Below, piece after piece: positions 1 to 11,008 of a stretch of 64,000 bases of DNA (positions are counted from its first letter, which is position 1; each line of letters begins with the position of its first letter). Source of the stretch: Conchocele bisecta. Its lineage: Eukaryota > Mollusca > Bivalvia > Lucinida > Thyasiridae. The position numbers and the translations under genes are program-made. The notes under the pieces are model-generated. The model was not told where the DNA came from and ran no database searches. It was given only the letters and a program-made list of their open reading frames with translations. The stretch lies in assembly GCA_029237695.1 (NCBI GenBank), contig CM055280.1:36168508-36232507 (forward strand), read 5' to 3'.

Positions 1-2164
1 CATCAACATGTGTAGCAATATACTATACTATTTATCATTTATTGATTGACACACTTACTTCCATCCGTATTCACACTGAGATTACATGACCGCGTCTAAT
101 TTTCCGCAAAGCAGCATGCGTGTGACAGAGAGGATGGATTCCCTGTTGTACTCACACTATAATAGGGGTTATATATATAGGAAGGTCTTTTTTTCACGTA
201 TTTAATATCACCAACTTATCAAAATAGAAACTTCCATATATGACAATACAATGACACCTCATTATCATATAGACGACCACTTAACACTCACAAAAATTTG
301 ACAAATGTTAGTAAATAAGAAATAGAGGCCAGTCAATGTAATGCAATTCTTAAATTTCCTAATGAAAGTGACATCACATTTTGTATATGTCCTAATATAT
401 ACTGGCTTGGCAACCAGCAGTCTGTTGTGCCATCCCGCTATTAACTGCAGTTGATTGTCTAAGATATAATGGCTCTTGAGCACCGTAGTAATAACGAACA
501 TACAAGCAATATGACAATGCAAGCACTATGACTTATACTGGACATGAGTAGCACATGGCATATACGCATAAGCTTTATACGTACGTTCAACGTTGCAACG
601 GATATCTTAGAACAATCGTCGTTATGAAGATAAGTGTCGCTTTAAATACAGAGCATTCGGACGTATTTCGTTTCGCATAGAATAGAAGCTCATAAATATG
701 AACTATACGACGTATGTTAAGTGCCTCGTTGAATAGTTAGATTACTGCCGTCCCCCTATCATACTTAGTGTACATCCAAATGGCATGTGTTCTGTTCTTT
801 TCCAGGTGTCCAGTGTCTACATGGTGTATACTTTCCAGTTTACACTTGCTCAAAACATGTGCTAATATTTCATGTAGAGAAACAACCCAGTTTGGAGACT
901 TTCCAGGTGAGGAAACTTTAGTTATTACAATGACTAAATTAATTAGAATAACCAGTCGCTGTTTCAACTTGCACACTGACTTCTGCACATACATGAGCTT
1001 ATCATAGGATATGCGAATATTTTTTTCTCGGAAATGAATGCTCTTTCTTATGCAGTGTGTGTATGTATCAGGTTAACACGAATATTAAGACTCAATGGAT
1101 GGAAACATGTGAAATGAATTGCAGATATCTTTGTAGCTACTTGTATTATGTGTTTGCATATACATCATGTACATGTACCAGTACAAACCGATGAGAATTG
1201 CACCGATGAAAATTATTTCAGTCTATGCAAATGTCATGAATAGCATCTCCTTCAAACATGCCATTGCTACAGCACGTCATTCATACAGCACATTAGCAGG
1301 GTCGTCAAACATGGTTAGACTTGTATAGCCCAGATATCAGTCCCCGATATAGGATACCCATGAGCACTCTATAAACTAATTTAATGTATTTGGATACTAA
1401 GTAATGTTAGCGAATCATTATAACCACAATGGAAATGATTTCAAAGAATGTTAAAAATTGTGTGTACATGGTTAAATTAAGCCAAATATCTACGTGTGTG
1501 GCTTTGTCATATGTTGATCCTGGGGAAATCGTTTTATTGTGCAGACCATTTTGAAATAATTACCGTAATGTAATTGTTTTATATAAGGCAATATTAATAA
1601 TGGCTGAATGTTGGATTCGTTGGTACTCTTAAGTAAAATAATGAACTTGTGCATCTTTTTGTTTTTATGAAAAGGCAGTTTGGTGGCCATTTTGAAATGT
1701 AAAGATGATAGTGTATGCGAAACGGTATCAATATACTTCTTACTAGATACCATGAGGTGAAATGATATGCATATATACATAAAATTACGCTTCTACGTGT
1801 CAAATAAACTAGCCTATCTGAAAACGTATATTTATTGCGGCCATCTTGAAAACATGACCGCCATGCTTGGACAAAACTAATATTTTTCTACTAGCAGCAT
1901 AGATAATAGCTATCAGTTCGATCTGCTGAGCAATTTATACCATTACCGGGTCAATGGAAACTTCAGATTATCCTATACATATCACTATTCGGGCACCAAA
2001 CATGCATGAAGTTCAATGACGTTGAAATGACCTTGAACATTATTTGAAAAAATGGCACTCCGATTTTTTGGAAACCTTATATATTCAAGTTCATAAAAAC
2101 ATCGGGTGCCAAAAATTAACATGAGGTGCCGGATTCTAAAACATATATGTACATTTGCCCCCGG
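1..2164. other. AT-rich intergenic sequence, no gene seen
   Basis: No exon, repeat array or RNA gene can be supported. The short open frames show no recognisable domain. A segment near 804-911 is bounded by AG and GT-like splice dinucleotides, but nothing else supports an exon. Confidence 0.5.
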
Positions 2165-2994
2165 ACTATAGCGCTTCATAAAGGTCATGGCAAATCGTTA
2201 ACCGATCCGAACAGTTACAGAGCCATTTCACTCACACCAGTCATTTCGAAATTGTACGAAAAGTTGCTATTAAGTAGACTCGAGGTAAAAACCTTCGAAA
2301 CAAACTTCCCCCGCTACAGCATGGATTCCAGAAAAATAAAAGTTGCAAAATGGTGTCATTTATATTGCAAGAGTGCATTGACTATTGTCGGGAAAGGTGT
2401 AGCGAGTTATTCACATGCTTTTTGGATGCCGAAAAGTCATTCGACCGCGTCTGGATTGATGGATTGCTGTGCAAGCTGTATGACTTTGGTGTTTGCGGCA
2501 AAGATCTTAGAATGTTTTCGGACATGTATAAAAACATGCAGACAAGGGGGAATAACTTCTCCACTTGTCTACGCAATATACATCAATGACCGATTACAAC
2601 GACTGGACGATTCGGACCTTGGACTGATTGTTGGTGACAGATCATTCAGCTCCCCGACCCAAGCAGACGACATTGTCCTACTCGCCCTGAACAAACGCTG
2701 TCTCGAGAACATGCTAGACATGTACCGCAACTACAGCTCCATGTGGAGATTGCGCTATAACGTCGCCAAAAGTGCGGTCATCATATTCGGGGAATCAAAG
2801 CAGAAATATGCAAACCATACACGACAACAACTTCTGAAGTCACGGAATATAAACATTTAGGAATTGTACAATCAACATATATCAATCGTCCAGGCAATAT
2901 TGATTCAGTGATCCATTCAGCACGTGGGACTTTCCTCCCGTTAGCCAACATGGGACTTCATCGCGATGGCTTGAATCCAATAACCGCACTTAAG
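2165..2994 (+). pseudogene. LINE reverse transcriptase, 5' part, frameshifted and interrupted
   Basis: This is the reverse transcriptase of a non-LTR retrotransposon, the enzyme that copies LINE RNA into genomic DNA. In order, the readable blocks are KGHGKSLTDPNSYRAISLTP (RT entry region), DAEKSFDRVW near 2430 (the D-x-x-K-A-F-D-like catalytic block), GGITSPL near 2547 followed by YINDRL, and QADDIVLLA near 2660 (YADD-type active site with Y replaced by Q). A GLNPITALK block closes the region near 2970-2994. The blocks lie in different frames: the middle piece (about 2350-2515) is shifted relative to both sides, and about 30-40 codons before GGITSPL are missing. It is therefore dead. The frame stops at AAG (2994), where a 12.1-kb insertion begins, and the same protein resumes at 15122. 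CR1/Jockey-like affinity is likely but was not tested. Confidence 0.88.
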
Positions 2995-3836
2995 TATGGA
3001 ACGCCATGGCTGTCTTTTATGACGATAAAGTATTTTATGCAGTACTAACGTTAATAGATGAGCTCATTATTTGTATATAATGCGAATATATTATATCATT
3101 ATGTCTTAATAAAGAGACAAACGTTCAATATATCATACCAGTATGTCTTTATATCGAGTCAAACGTTCAATATATCATACCAGTATGTCTTTATATCGAG
3201 TCAAACGTTCAATATATCATACCAGTATGTCTTTATATCGAGTCAAACGTTCAATATATCATACCGGTATGTCTTTATATCGAGTCAAACGTTCAATATA
3301 TCATACCAATATTTCTTTATATTGAGTCAAAACTTCAATACATGATATCATCTGTCTTTATATTAAGTCAACATTTCAATGTATGATATCATAATGTATT
3401 TGTATTGATTCGAAACGTCAATATATTATACCATTATGTTATTGTACTGGATCGAAACTTCAATATGTGATGTCATTCGTCTTTATATCAAGTCAACATT
3501 TCACTGTATGATATCGTTATGTCTTTATATTGAGTCTAAAGTCCAATATGTGATACCATTATGTCGTTATATGAAGTCCAAAGTTCATTATATGATACCA
3601 TTATGTAGTTATATGAAGTCAAGAGTCCAATATATGATACCATTATGTCTTTATATGAAGTCAAAAGTCCAATATATGATACCATTATCTATTTATATGA
3701 AGTCAAAAGTTCATTATATGATAGCATTGGTCTTTATATTTAGCCACAACTTCAATATATGATATCATTTTAACTTTATATTGAGTCGTTTGTTCTTTAT
3801 ATAGATAGGACTTACTTGCAGTAATATTGTTTCAAC
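2995..3836. repeat. Left inverted-repeat arm with 42-bp tandem repeats
   Basis: After a unique end of about 100 bp, the arm has roughly 16 tandem copies of a 42-bp unit containing CGTTCAATATATCATACCAG and ATGTCTTTATATCGAGTC. The first copies are nearly identical and the inner ones diverged. The reverse complement of the same array lies at 13920-14640. The unit is 14 codons long, so spurious open frames run through it. Confidence 0.9.
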
Positions 3837-4090
3837 GTCACTTACGGAAAATATCACAGTTTCTGTAAATATATTTCATGAAAAATCACACATCATGCGA
3901 TGTTGTACCTTCGGACATCTGCCTAATTTCATGAAATACGTTTACAATATTTACAATATTTTCCGCGAATTGTGTCAAAAGTTGACACAAGTTTCAGAGT
4001 ACATGCGGAATGATGTCACGAAGTCTGGAACGCAACTATCTTCAACGAATTTGCGCATGTGTCATATCTCATTTGCTGCATATTAAATGA
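3837..4090. repeat. Dispersed repeat related to the GTAAATGACGTC hairpin family
   Basis: It shares blocks such as GAAAATATCACAGTTTCTGT, ATATTTCATGAAAAATCACA and TTTACAATATTTTCCG with 18180-18370 and 30890-31075. The arrangement is degenerate and no clean ends were found. Confidence 0.5.
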
Positions 4091-4214
4091 TCTTTGTCGT
4101 GTGTTTTTATTTATGAATTGTGCTGATTGGTATCACAGGCAAAACAAAACTTTCTGAGGCGGACATCCTCCGTGAATCGGTGAAAGATTCGGGAAAATAC
4201 TTGTTGAAAAATAA

Positions 4215-4365
4215 TCATTACCCCACCCACCGGTTGTCGTACAGTACGGTAAGGTTCTATATAAAAACAAGCCAATTTAATATAAATCCCATTACCCCAC
4301 CCACCGGTTGTCGTACAGTATGTTCGTAACGTACGGTACGACAACAGGTGGGTGGGTAATGGGAT
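4215..4365. repeat. Cluster of ACCCCACCCACCGGTTGTCG motifs
   Basis: Two direct copies (near 4220 and 4290) and one inverted copy (near 4340) of a roughly 30-bp motif containing CACCGGTTGTCGTACAGTA. A further copy is at about 36020. The inverted copy makes the right side a hairpin. Confidence 0.65.
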
Positions 4366-4550
4366 CCTGTTTCAATTGGTATTTGTTATGGCACATGTCC
4401 GAGTCTTTCTGTGAATCGTCCGTGCGATGTATTGTCTGTAAACAGATGGCGATGTATTGTCTTCAGTAAACAGATGGACAACCTACACCTATAGCACCTG
4501 TTATTTGGCCAGCGTCAACCTACACATTTCTAAATGTCTCTGACAGTAAC

Positions 4551-4935
4551 CAGGGGCGTAGCCAGGGACAAATTTCTGATAATCACACATATCAAATGGT
4601 AGAACATTGGGTTAGCATGGCTCACTCGTCGACCTAACGAAGTGAGGGAGAGTGCTGGGGGGGGGGGGGGGGTCCGGGGGCATGCCCCCCCCCCCCTGAT
4701 TTTTTGGAAACGGAGATCCTATCTAACGCGTTTTCCTGCATTATTTACGGCACCATTTGTTTGTAATCGACATGTACGTTTGATACAAAATGCGTTCTGT
4801 TCCAGACTCAATAGCAACCCACCACCCCCACCACCACCCGCAAGATTTTATTGCGTATTTCGAAAAATAAGCCTTTTTTTTTTAATTCTTTTATTTTTTC
4901 TCGTACGCACGTGCGTATGCCTGGCTACGCCACTG
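4551..4935. mobile_element. MITE with CAGGGGCGTAGCCAGG inverted ends
   Basis: The left end CAGGGGCGTAGCCAGGG and right end CCTGGCTACGCCACTG are inverted repeats, and GTAAC flanks both sides. This terminal sequence resembles hAT-type ends, but hAT elements make 8-bp duplications and only 5 bp match here, so the class is uncertain. The inside has G-run and C-run tracts around 4650-4696 and no intact transposase. Confidence 0.72.
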
Positions 4936-5064
4936 GTAACTACTACTGGAGCGAGTTAGTCTTCGTATGTTCAGCAGCCTGACTCGCAGCGAGCGCTTGC
5001 CAAGTAAACTGTGCGCCTACTGACCCACGGCGAGCGCTCGCTGTAAATTCAAACTACCTCGCTG

Positions 5065-5290
5065 GTCGGCTCCCGGACGATCGCGGGCGCTTCGGATAGC
5101 AATGTTGTTCATAGACAAAGAATTCGAGGCGCTCGCGCCACTGCTGCAGAACATACCGTTTACCATGTTTACAACAACCTATCTTGATGGCCAGCTCGCG
5201 GGCTCTCGCGGGCGCTTCGGTGAGCAATGTCGTTCAGAAACAAAGCACGCAAAGCGCCCGCGAGCTCCAGGGCTGCTGAACATACTTCTC
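5065..5290. repeat. Diverged tandem duplication of about 130 bp
   Basis: CGCGGGCGCTTCGG followed by GAGCAATGTCGTTCAGA-like sequence occurs at about 5082-5120 and again at about 5207-5245. Downstream AACATAC blocks also match. The copies are GC-rich compared with their surroundings. Confidence 0.6.
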
Positions 5291-5369
5291 AAAAGTGCAT
5301 TTACCACCGGAGAGAGTCGCACTGTTGAATATTCGCTCAGTAGCCTAAGTACGGCTAGAATGTACTGTC

Positions 5370-5742
5370 TGTTCCACGTTTTGCTGCCGACGAACTTTTG
5401 GTTATTAAACATATTAAATCTAAAAAATATTTAAATGTAAGTACTTTTTTATCAATAACAAAAAGACTCCCCCCCCCCACCCCACAATTTTCTTTTATTT
5501 GATGAAAATCCATCAAATAGTGATTTTATTTTACAAATCTATTTTTAGCCCCCATGTTAAATTCCCATAGGAAAATCTTTTTTTCGCAATAAAATTAATA
5601 TTTTACGGAATTTCATGAAATAATTTTTGTTGGGGAGGGTGACATTTTTGTTATTGATGAAACAGTACTTACATTTAAATATATTTTAGATTTAATATGT
5701 TTAATAGCCAACAGTTCGTCGGCACAAAACGTGGAACAGATA
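5370..5742. repeat. Inverted-repeat (foldback) element
   Basis: About 95-bp arms: CTGTTCCACGTTTTGC through ATTTAAATGTAAGTACTT on the left is the reverse complement of 5645-5742. The loop at about 5545-5625 (CCCATGTTAAATTCCCATAG) resembles the core of the larger foldback at 42160-42970. Confidence 0.72.
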
Positions 5743-6285
5743 GTAATTGTTTTGCTGATGACATTTAGCCTACTTGGGTGACTGAAGCGCAGGCTGATCT
5801 GGGACTACGCTGATCGCTAATGTCGTAAGGTATATTTTTTTTCAGTTGGTCACGGCCCGTTTAGTATCCAAAACGCCGGAAAATAGATATTCAGTAAATA
5901 CAGAATATACTAACGCTAATTAAAAATCTTAGGTCAGCGGTGTTTGTCTAGCGCGGCCCACCATCCTCCACGAAGATCGCGCTTTCAATTTCCCGCGATG
6001 CCTCATCGGAAATAAACGTCCCGCACAAAGGTTATTACAAAACCATACCTTTTTTTGGGGGGGGGGGGGGAGGAATACAGAAATCAGATATCAGGGTTTC
6101 AGGACCGGAGACACATTCTGGCTATGTTCAGTTTAATTTAGAAATACATGTACAATCGATACACACAATAACGAAAGCGATGTCCTTGTCAAATAAGGTG
6201 ATACTGTTATAAGTAAACGCCAGTATTTTCTTTCGTCTGTTTAAACGATTTGTTTATTACGTGACGTCGTTACCGTTAGCAACTA
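5743..6285. other. No gene seen; G-run near 6055-6071
   Basis: Apart from a guanine homopolymer tract, no repeat or coding signal was recognised. Confidence 0.45.
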
Positions 6286-6892
6286 ATGACGTTAACGTCA
6301 GACTTCAAATCCCGCTCGCAGATTGAACGTACATTGTCACATCTGCGATACAAGCACCGTTATAAAACGGATGCCAACAGCAAAATAATGAATACAGATG
6401 CACGAAACAGGAAGGTACATAGTGCCGAAGACATTATAGCACAGATCGACGACAAAATCGTGCAAAATTAGGATATTCTGAGCGCCAGAAAAGTAAAATG
6501 GTTCTCTGGAAAATTCGAGCGAGATGCAGAGGCAAAGTTTTAAGACGTACATCGGCGCCAAAGGTCGTGTGGAGTACCTTGGCAGAGTAGAGGGCGTTAC
6601 TACTGTGGGGAGTGACGGGAAACTTGTTATTGATGAAGAGATCAAGCGCTCCAGGTGGGGCAAATGGCTCCTAAGGAAAATAAAGAAGGAGGGAGAGAAC
6701 AGTGTCAAGAACTATCTGGCATGTAGAGAGCGGCGATGGGAACAAGCCCAGCAGATTGTGGAGCAGAAGGGAGGCTCGAGGAAAGAGCAACAAAGGGAGA
6801 CGCGGACATCACAGCCACTGGAGAAGAAAATGGTCCAGAAGATAGTAAAACCGTCCGCAAAACAGGTAATAGGCTTTGACAAGTATGTTTAA
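6286..6892 (+). CDS. Two adjacent unrecognised short ORFs inside the 12-kb element
   Basis: The first reading (6286-6471, 61 residues) is hydrophilic and ends IDDKIVQN. The second (6524-6892, 122 residues) is in another frame and is strongly basic and charged, with blocks RWGKWLLRKIKKEGENSVKN and ERRWEQAQQIVEQ, so it is probably helical and perhaps nucleic-acid binding. No family was recognised. At about 6866 the frame reaches AAACAG followed by GTAATA, which could be a splice donor, so the second ORF may be an exon whose last 8 codons are intronic. The TTAA of a piggyBac-like MITE overlaps its stop region at 6889. It could equally be chance open sequence. These are the only interior ORFs of the element with a coding look that are not tandem repeats. 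Confidence 0.25.
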
Positions 6893-7025
6893 CTCTTATA
6901 ATGTGGAATTAACTTTTGTCGTCTGCTGTTTATTTTTAATATTCAGTTTTACCAACAAAATCATGGTTTGCCAGCAATTTAGAATCATTTCCGACACGTT
7001 TTGGTTCCCGCCTTCTAAGGGTTAA
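6889..7025. mobile_element. piggyBac-like MITE (TTAA target)
   Basis: It starts TTAACTCTTATAATG and ends TTCTAAGGGTTAA, with TTAA at both edges as piggyBac elements leave. Interior blocks CGTCTGCTGTTTATTTTTAA and CATGGTTTGCCAGCAATTTA match the element at 26187-26435. Confidence 0.65.
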
Positions 7026-7295
7026 ATATCGTCATACGTTGAAGTAGTCAGTCGCATTCATTTTGGAAAAAATTAAATTTTATATTTAATTTATTAAATC
7101 ATTAGCCAAGTTTTAAAAAAACATTTATGTAAAGATAAAACAACCTTCAACATTACTGATTAAAGTTAAAGACTATTTAATAATGTAGAATACGTTTCTT
7201 CTATAAATCAACCGTGTATGACAGGATTAGTACATACATACACATGTTCATTACCGTTTGCATGATATCTTAATAGCTGGAACCCAATATATAGA

Positions 7296-7435
7296 GAATA
7301 GTAGGTTAGTGCCGTGAATGGGAAAAAATATCTGGCAAGGCTTAGGAACCGGGATGGGCGAGGCTCTGCCGAGCCCATCCCGTTTCCGTGCCGCGCCAGA
7401 TATGTTTTCCCATTCACGACACTTACCTACTATTC
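7296..7435. repeat. 140-bp near-perfect palindrome
   Basis: GAATAGTAGGTTAGTGCCGT at the left is mirrored as an inverted copy ending CCTACTATTC, closing on a short centre GCGAGGCTCTGCCGAGC. A second copy is at 47344-47482. In both loci it directly abuts an ATCCCGTCAACAC-ended element. Confidence 0.88.
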
Positions 7436-7437
7436 TA

Positions 7438-8599
7438 TTTATCCCGTCAACACCTACAAATAGCTTTAAAATGCAAAAGATAACTCCAGCCACATCCTCA
7501 ACATCGGAGAATCGACTAGAGTGATAACCGCATCACAACTTTTATTGTTGCTACGCACACACAAAATAAGTGCCTTTTGGAAGCAAACATCGCTTAATGT
7601 CACGGTAGTTTGGCATATTTGACACAAAAACATTTTTACACGTATTTCTACTTTTAATAATGTCGAGAATCATGAATATTAAAGTATATTTAATAATTAC
7701 ACAGCCGTGTAAACACGTGTGTTCATGAGATTTTGGAGCGGCAACTTACTCGTTGCGTTTCAAACACACTGTCACTGGGCAGATATTTTACAATTAACAG
7801 CATGTACAGTTACTGTTTGTACACATGGAAGTTGTTGATGTTCAGTGTGGCTCCGGCAAATAGTGACTGGACATATTGCTGATTCGTATTACTGGATATT
7901 GTCAGCGATTGAAGTGCGACACCACTCTGCCTCTGGCGAGTCTGGGTATGTAAAGTTTCATTTTCACACGTGTTTACATTTGTCATAGCCATAGCAGAAG
8001 TCCCATTGCAGCACACACGTCAGCACTGATCTCTACTACTTCAACACCAACATTTTCAGCACTGCCACTACCACTGATGTCGTCCCAGAAAATTTCAAAT
8101 GTTCCTGGATCTAAATAATCAGACATCTTTTTTTTTGCAATACTTTTCCAAGCTCAAGTAGAATTTATAATTTATCAATGTTTTTGCTTTTTCCAATTTT
8201 ATTCTTGCTTACAGAAGACAGCAACATACAATGGATTGTGGGACTAGGAAGGCTGCCAGTTAATGCAGCAACAATGTAAACAAATACTCTTAATTAGATG
8301 CATTTTAATTTGTTTTTGTTTTCTTTCTTTCTGGTACTATTTTATTATCATTTCACATTATTTCATAAGTAAGTATAAAGTGCCAAATCTCAAATGTCAG
8401 CGCTTTTCTCAAGCGTATCATTTTGTTTACAAGACTTCACCTAAATCAGTAAATGTCAAAGGTTACTGTGTCAAAGTAGTTCTAAAGCATTATTGAAACA
8501 CATATTCATACGCAGTGATTGGGTCGTATTGACTGGATATCAAAAATGTTTCACGGCACCGTGTTTCACGGCACATAGGCACTGTGTTGACGGGATAAA
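7438..8599. mobile_element. 1.16-kb element with TTTATCCCGTCAACAC ends
   Basis: The ends TTTATCCCGTCAACAC and GTGTTGACGGGATAAA are exact inverted repeats. Subterminal blocks (AATAGCTTTAAAAT, GAGAATCGACTAG, CATACGCAGTGATTGGGTC, AATGTTTCACGGCAC) recur in the roughly 135-bp element at 47206-47341, which looks like an internally deleted relative in opposite orientation. The interior has a small broken minus-strand ORF. Confidence 0.75.
7810..8126 (-). pseudogene. Small broken ORF inside the ATCCCGTCAACAC element
   Basis: Read on the minus strand from an ATG at 8126, the protein starts MSDYLDPGTFEIFWDDIS and stays open to about residue 38. A frame change near 8016-8020 then leads to a second open part ending GATLNINNFHVYKQ. 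The acidic, aromatic start and the frame change suggest a decayed element-encoded protein. No family was identified. Confidence 0.3.
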
Positions 8600-8684
8600 C
8601 TCTTATTATATGTTAAGACTTATATTTAATTTACGAAATGAGTGTATTATTAAGTAACTGGTGGAAACATAGCATTGAATTAGT

Positions 8685-8840
8685 AAAACGTACAGGTTAA
8701 TGCAATCGAAAAGACTGGTGTGGCACCCATCAATACAGCGGCCACCGCAGATAATGATGTAGCCGCTATCACAGCTACTTCTGATGCCAAAGCTGCCGTC
8801 CCAGCATCCCCGGCCGGTGACGGTACCAACAGGAATACGA
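8685..8840 (+). other. Unique leader running in frame into the 60-bp repeats
   Basis: The plus frame reads Ala/Thr-rich low-complexity protein (VAPINTAATADNDVAA and onward) that joins, without a stop, the repeat frame PEKPAAANTTRADPDVA. TAG variants in the first repeats break it. It may be the relic of a repetitive protein or chance. Confidence 0.3.
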
Positions 8841-11008
8841 CAGTCGTCGTCCGTGAAGCGAGTCCCGCTGCCCAGAAGCCTGCAGCTGCCAACACCACAC
8901 GGGCAGATGCCGATGTTGCGAGTCCCGCTGCCCAGTAGCCTGCAGCTGCCAACACCTCACGGGCAGATGCCGATGTTGCGAGTCCCGCTGCCCAGTAGCC
9001 TGCAGCTGCCAACACCACACGAGCAGATCCCGATGTTGCGAGTCCTGCCTCTGAGAAGCCTTCTGCTGCCAAAATCACACGGGCAGATCCCGATGTTGCG
9101 AGTCCCGCCCCTGAGAAGCCTGCAGCTGCCAACACCACACGGGCTGATCCCGATGTCGCGAGTCACGCCCCTGAGAAGCCTGCAGCTGCCAACACCACAC
9201 GAGCAGATCCCGATGTTGCGAGTCCTGCCCCTGAGAATCCTACTGCTGCCAAAATCACACGGGCAGATCCCGATGTTGCGAGTCCCGCCTCTGAGAATAC
9301 TACTGCTGCCAACACCACATGGGCAGATCCTGATGGTGCGAGTCCCGCCCCTGAGAATCCTACTGCTGCCAACACCACACGGACAGATCCAGATGTTGCG
9401 AGTCCCGCCTCTGAGAAGCTTACTACTGCCAAAACCACACGGGCAGATCCCGATGTTGCGAATCCCGCCCCTGAGAAGTCAGCAGCTGCCAACACCTCAC
9501 GGGCAGATCCCGATGTTGCTAGTCCCGTCCCTGAGAAGCTTGCAGATGCCAACACCACACGGGCAGATCCTGATATTGCGAGTCCCGCCCATGAGAAGCC
9601 TACTGCTGCCAACACCACACAGGCAGATCCCGATGTTGCGAGTCCCGCCCCTGAGAAGCCTGCAGCTGCCAACCCCACACGTGCAGATCCCGATGTTGTG
9701 AGTCCCGCCCCTGAGAAGCCTGCAGCTGCCAACACCACACGGGCAGATCCCGATGTTGCGAGTCCCGCCCCTGAGAAGCCTGCTGCTGCCAACACCACAC
9801 GGGCAGATCCTGATGTTGCGAGTCCCGCCCATGAGACGCATACTGCTGCCAATACCACACGGGCAGATCCCGATGTTGCGAGTCCCGCCTCTGAGAAGCC
9901 TACTGCTGCCAAAACCACACGGGCTGATCCCGATGTCGCGAGTCCCGCCCCTGAGAAGCCTGCAGCTGCCAACACCACACGGGCTGATCCCGATGTTGCG
10001 AGTCCTGCCTCTGAGAAGCCTGCAGCTGCCAACACCACACGGGCAGATGCCGATGTTGCGAGTCCCGCTGCCCAGTAGCCTGCAGCTGCCAACACCACAC
10101 GAGCAGATCCCGATGTTGCGAGTCCTGCCTCTGAGAAGCCTTCTGCTGCCAAAATCACACGGGCAGATCCCGATGTTGCGAGTCCCGCCCCTGAGAAGCC
10201 TGCAGCTGCCAACCCCACACGTGCAGATCCCGATGTTGCGAGTCCCGCCCCTGAGAAGCCTGCAGCTGCCAACACCACACGGGCAGATCCCGATGTTGCG
10301 AGTCCCGCCCCTGAGAAACCTGCAGCTGCAAACACCACACGGGCAGATCCCGATGTTGCAAGTCCCGCCCCTGAGAAGCCTGCTGCTGCCAACACCACAC
10401 GGGCAGATCCTGATGTTGCGAGTCCCGCCCATGAGACGCATACTGCTGCCAATACCACACGGGCAGATCCCGATGTTGCGAGTCCCGCCTCTGAGAAGCC
10501 TACTGCTGCCAAAACCACACGGGCTGATCCCGATGTCGCGAGTCCCGCCCCTGAGAAGCCTGCAGCTGCCAACACCACACGGGCTGATCCCGATGTTGCG
10601 AGTCCTGCCTCTGAGAAGCCTGCAGCTGCCAACACCACACGGGCAGATGCCGATGTTGCGAGTCCGCTGCCCAGTAGCCTGCAGCTGCCAAACACCACAC
10701 GAGCAGATCCCGATGTTGCGAGTCCTGCCTCTGAGAAGCCTTCTGCTGCCAAAATCACACGGGCAGATCCCGATGTTGCGAGTCCCGCCCCTGAGAAGCC
10801 TGCAGCTGCCAACCCCACACGTGCAGATCCCGATGTTGCGAGTCCCGCCCCTGAGAAGCCTGCAGCTGCCAACACCACACGGGCAGATCCCGATGTTGCG
10901 AGTCCCGCCCCTGAGAAACCTGCAGCTGCAAACACCACACGGGCAGATCCCGATGTTGCAAGTCCCGCCCCTGAGAAGCCTGCTGCTGCCAACACCACAC
11001 GGGCAGAT
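8841..11008. repeat. 60-bp minisatellite, about 36 copies, with 600-bp higher-order units
   Basis: The unit includes CTGCCAACACCACACGGGCA, GATCCCGATGTTGCGAG and TCCCGCCCCTGAGAAGCC. The ten-unit block at about 9841-10440 is repeated almost exactly at 10441-11008, with compensating one-base changes near 10660-10690. Because 60 is divisible by three, several frames on both strands stay open for hundreds of codons. These long frames are consequences of the period and are not evidence of proteins. Confidence 0.95.

Noticed and set aside
804..911. Possible exon between TTCTTTTCCAG and GTGAGGAAAC, open in one frame with several Cys
   Set aside because: No partner exon or recognised domain; splice-like words are common in AT-rich DNA.
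3100..3780. Regularly spaced 42-bp repeats, superficially CRISPR-like
   Set aside because: Units are contiguous with no unique spacers, and the DNA is animal nuclear sequence.
4642..4959. 105-codon ORF with Gly- and Pro-rich runs
   Set aside because: It is translation of G- and C-runs in the CAGGGGCGTAGCCAGG MITE.
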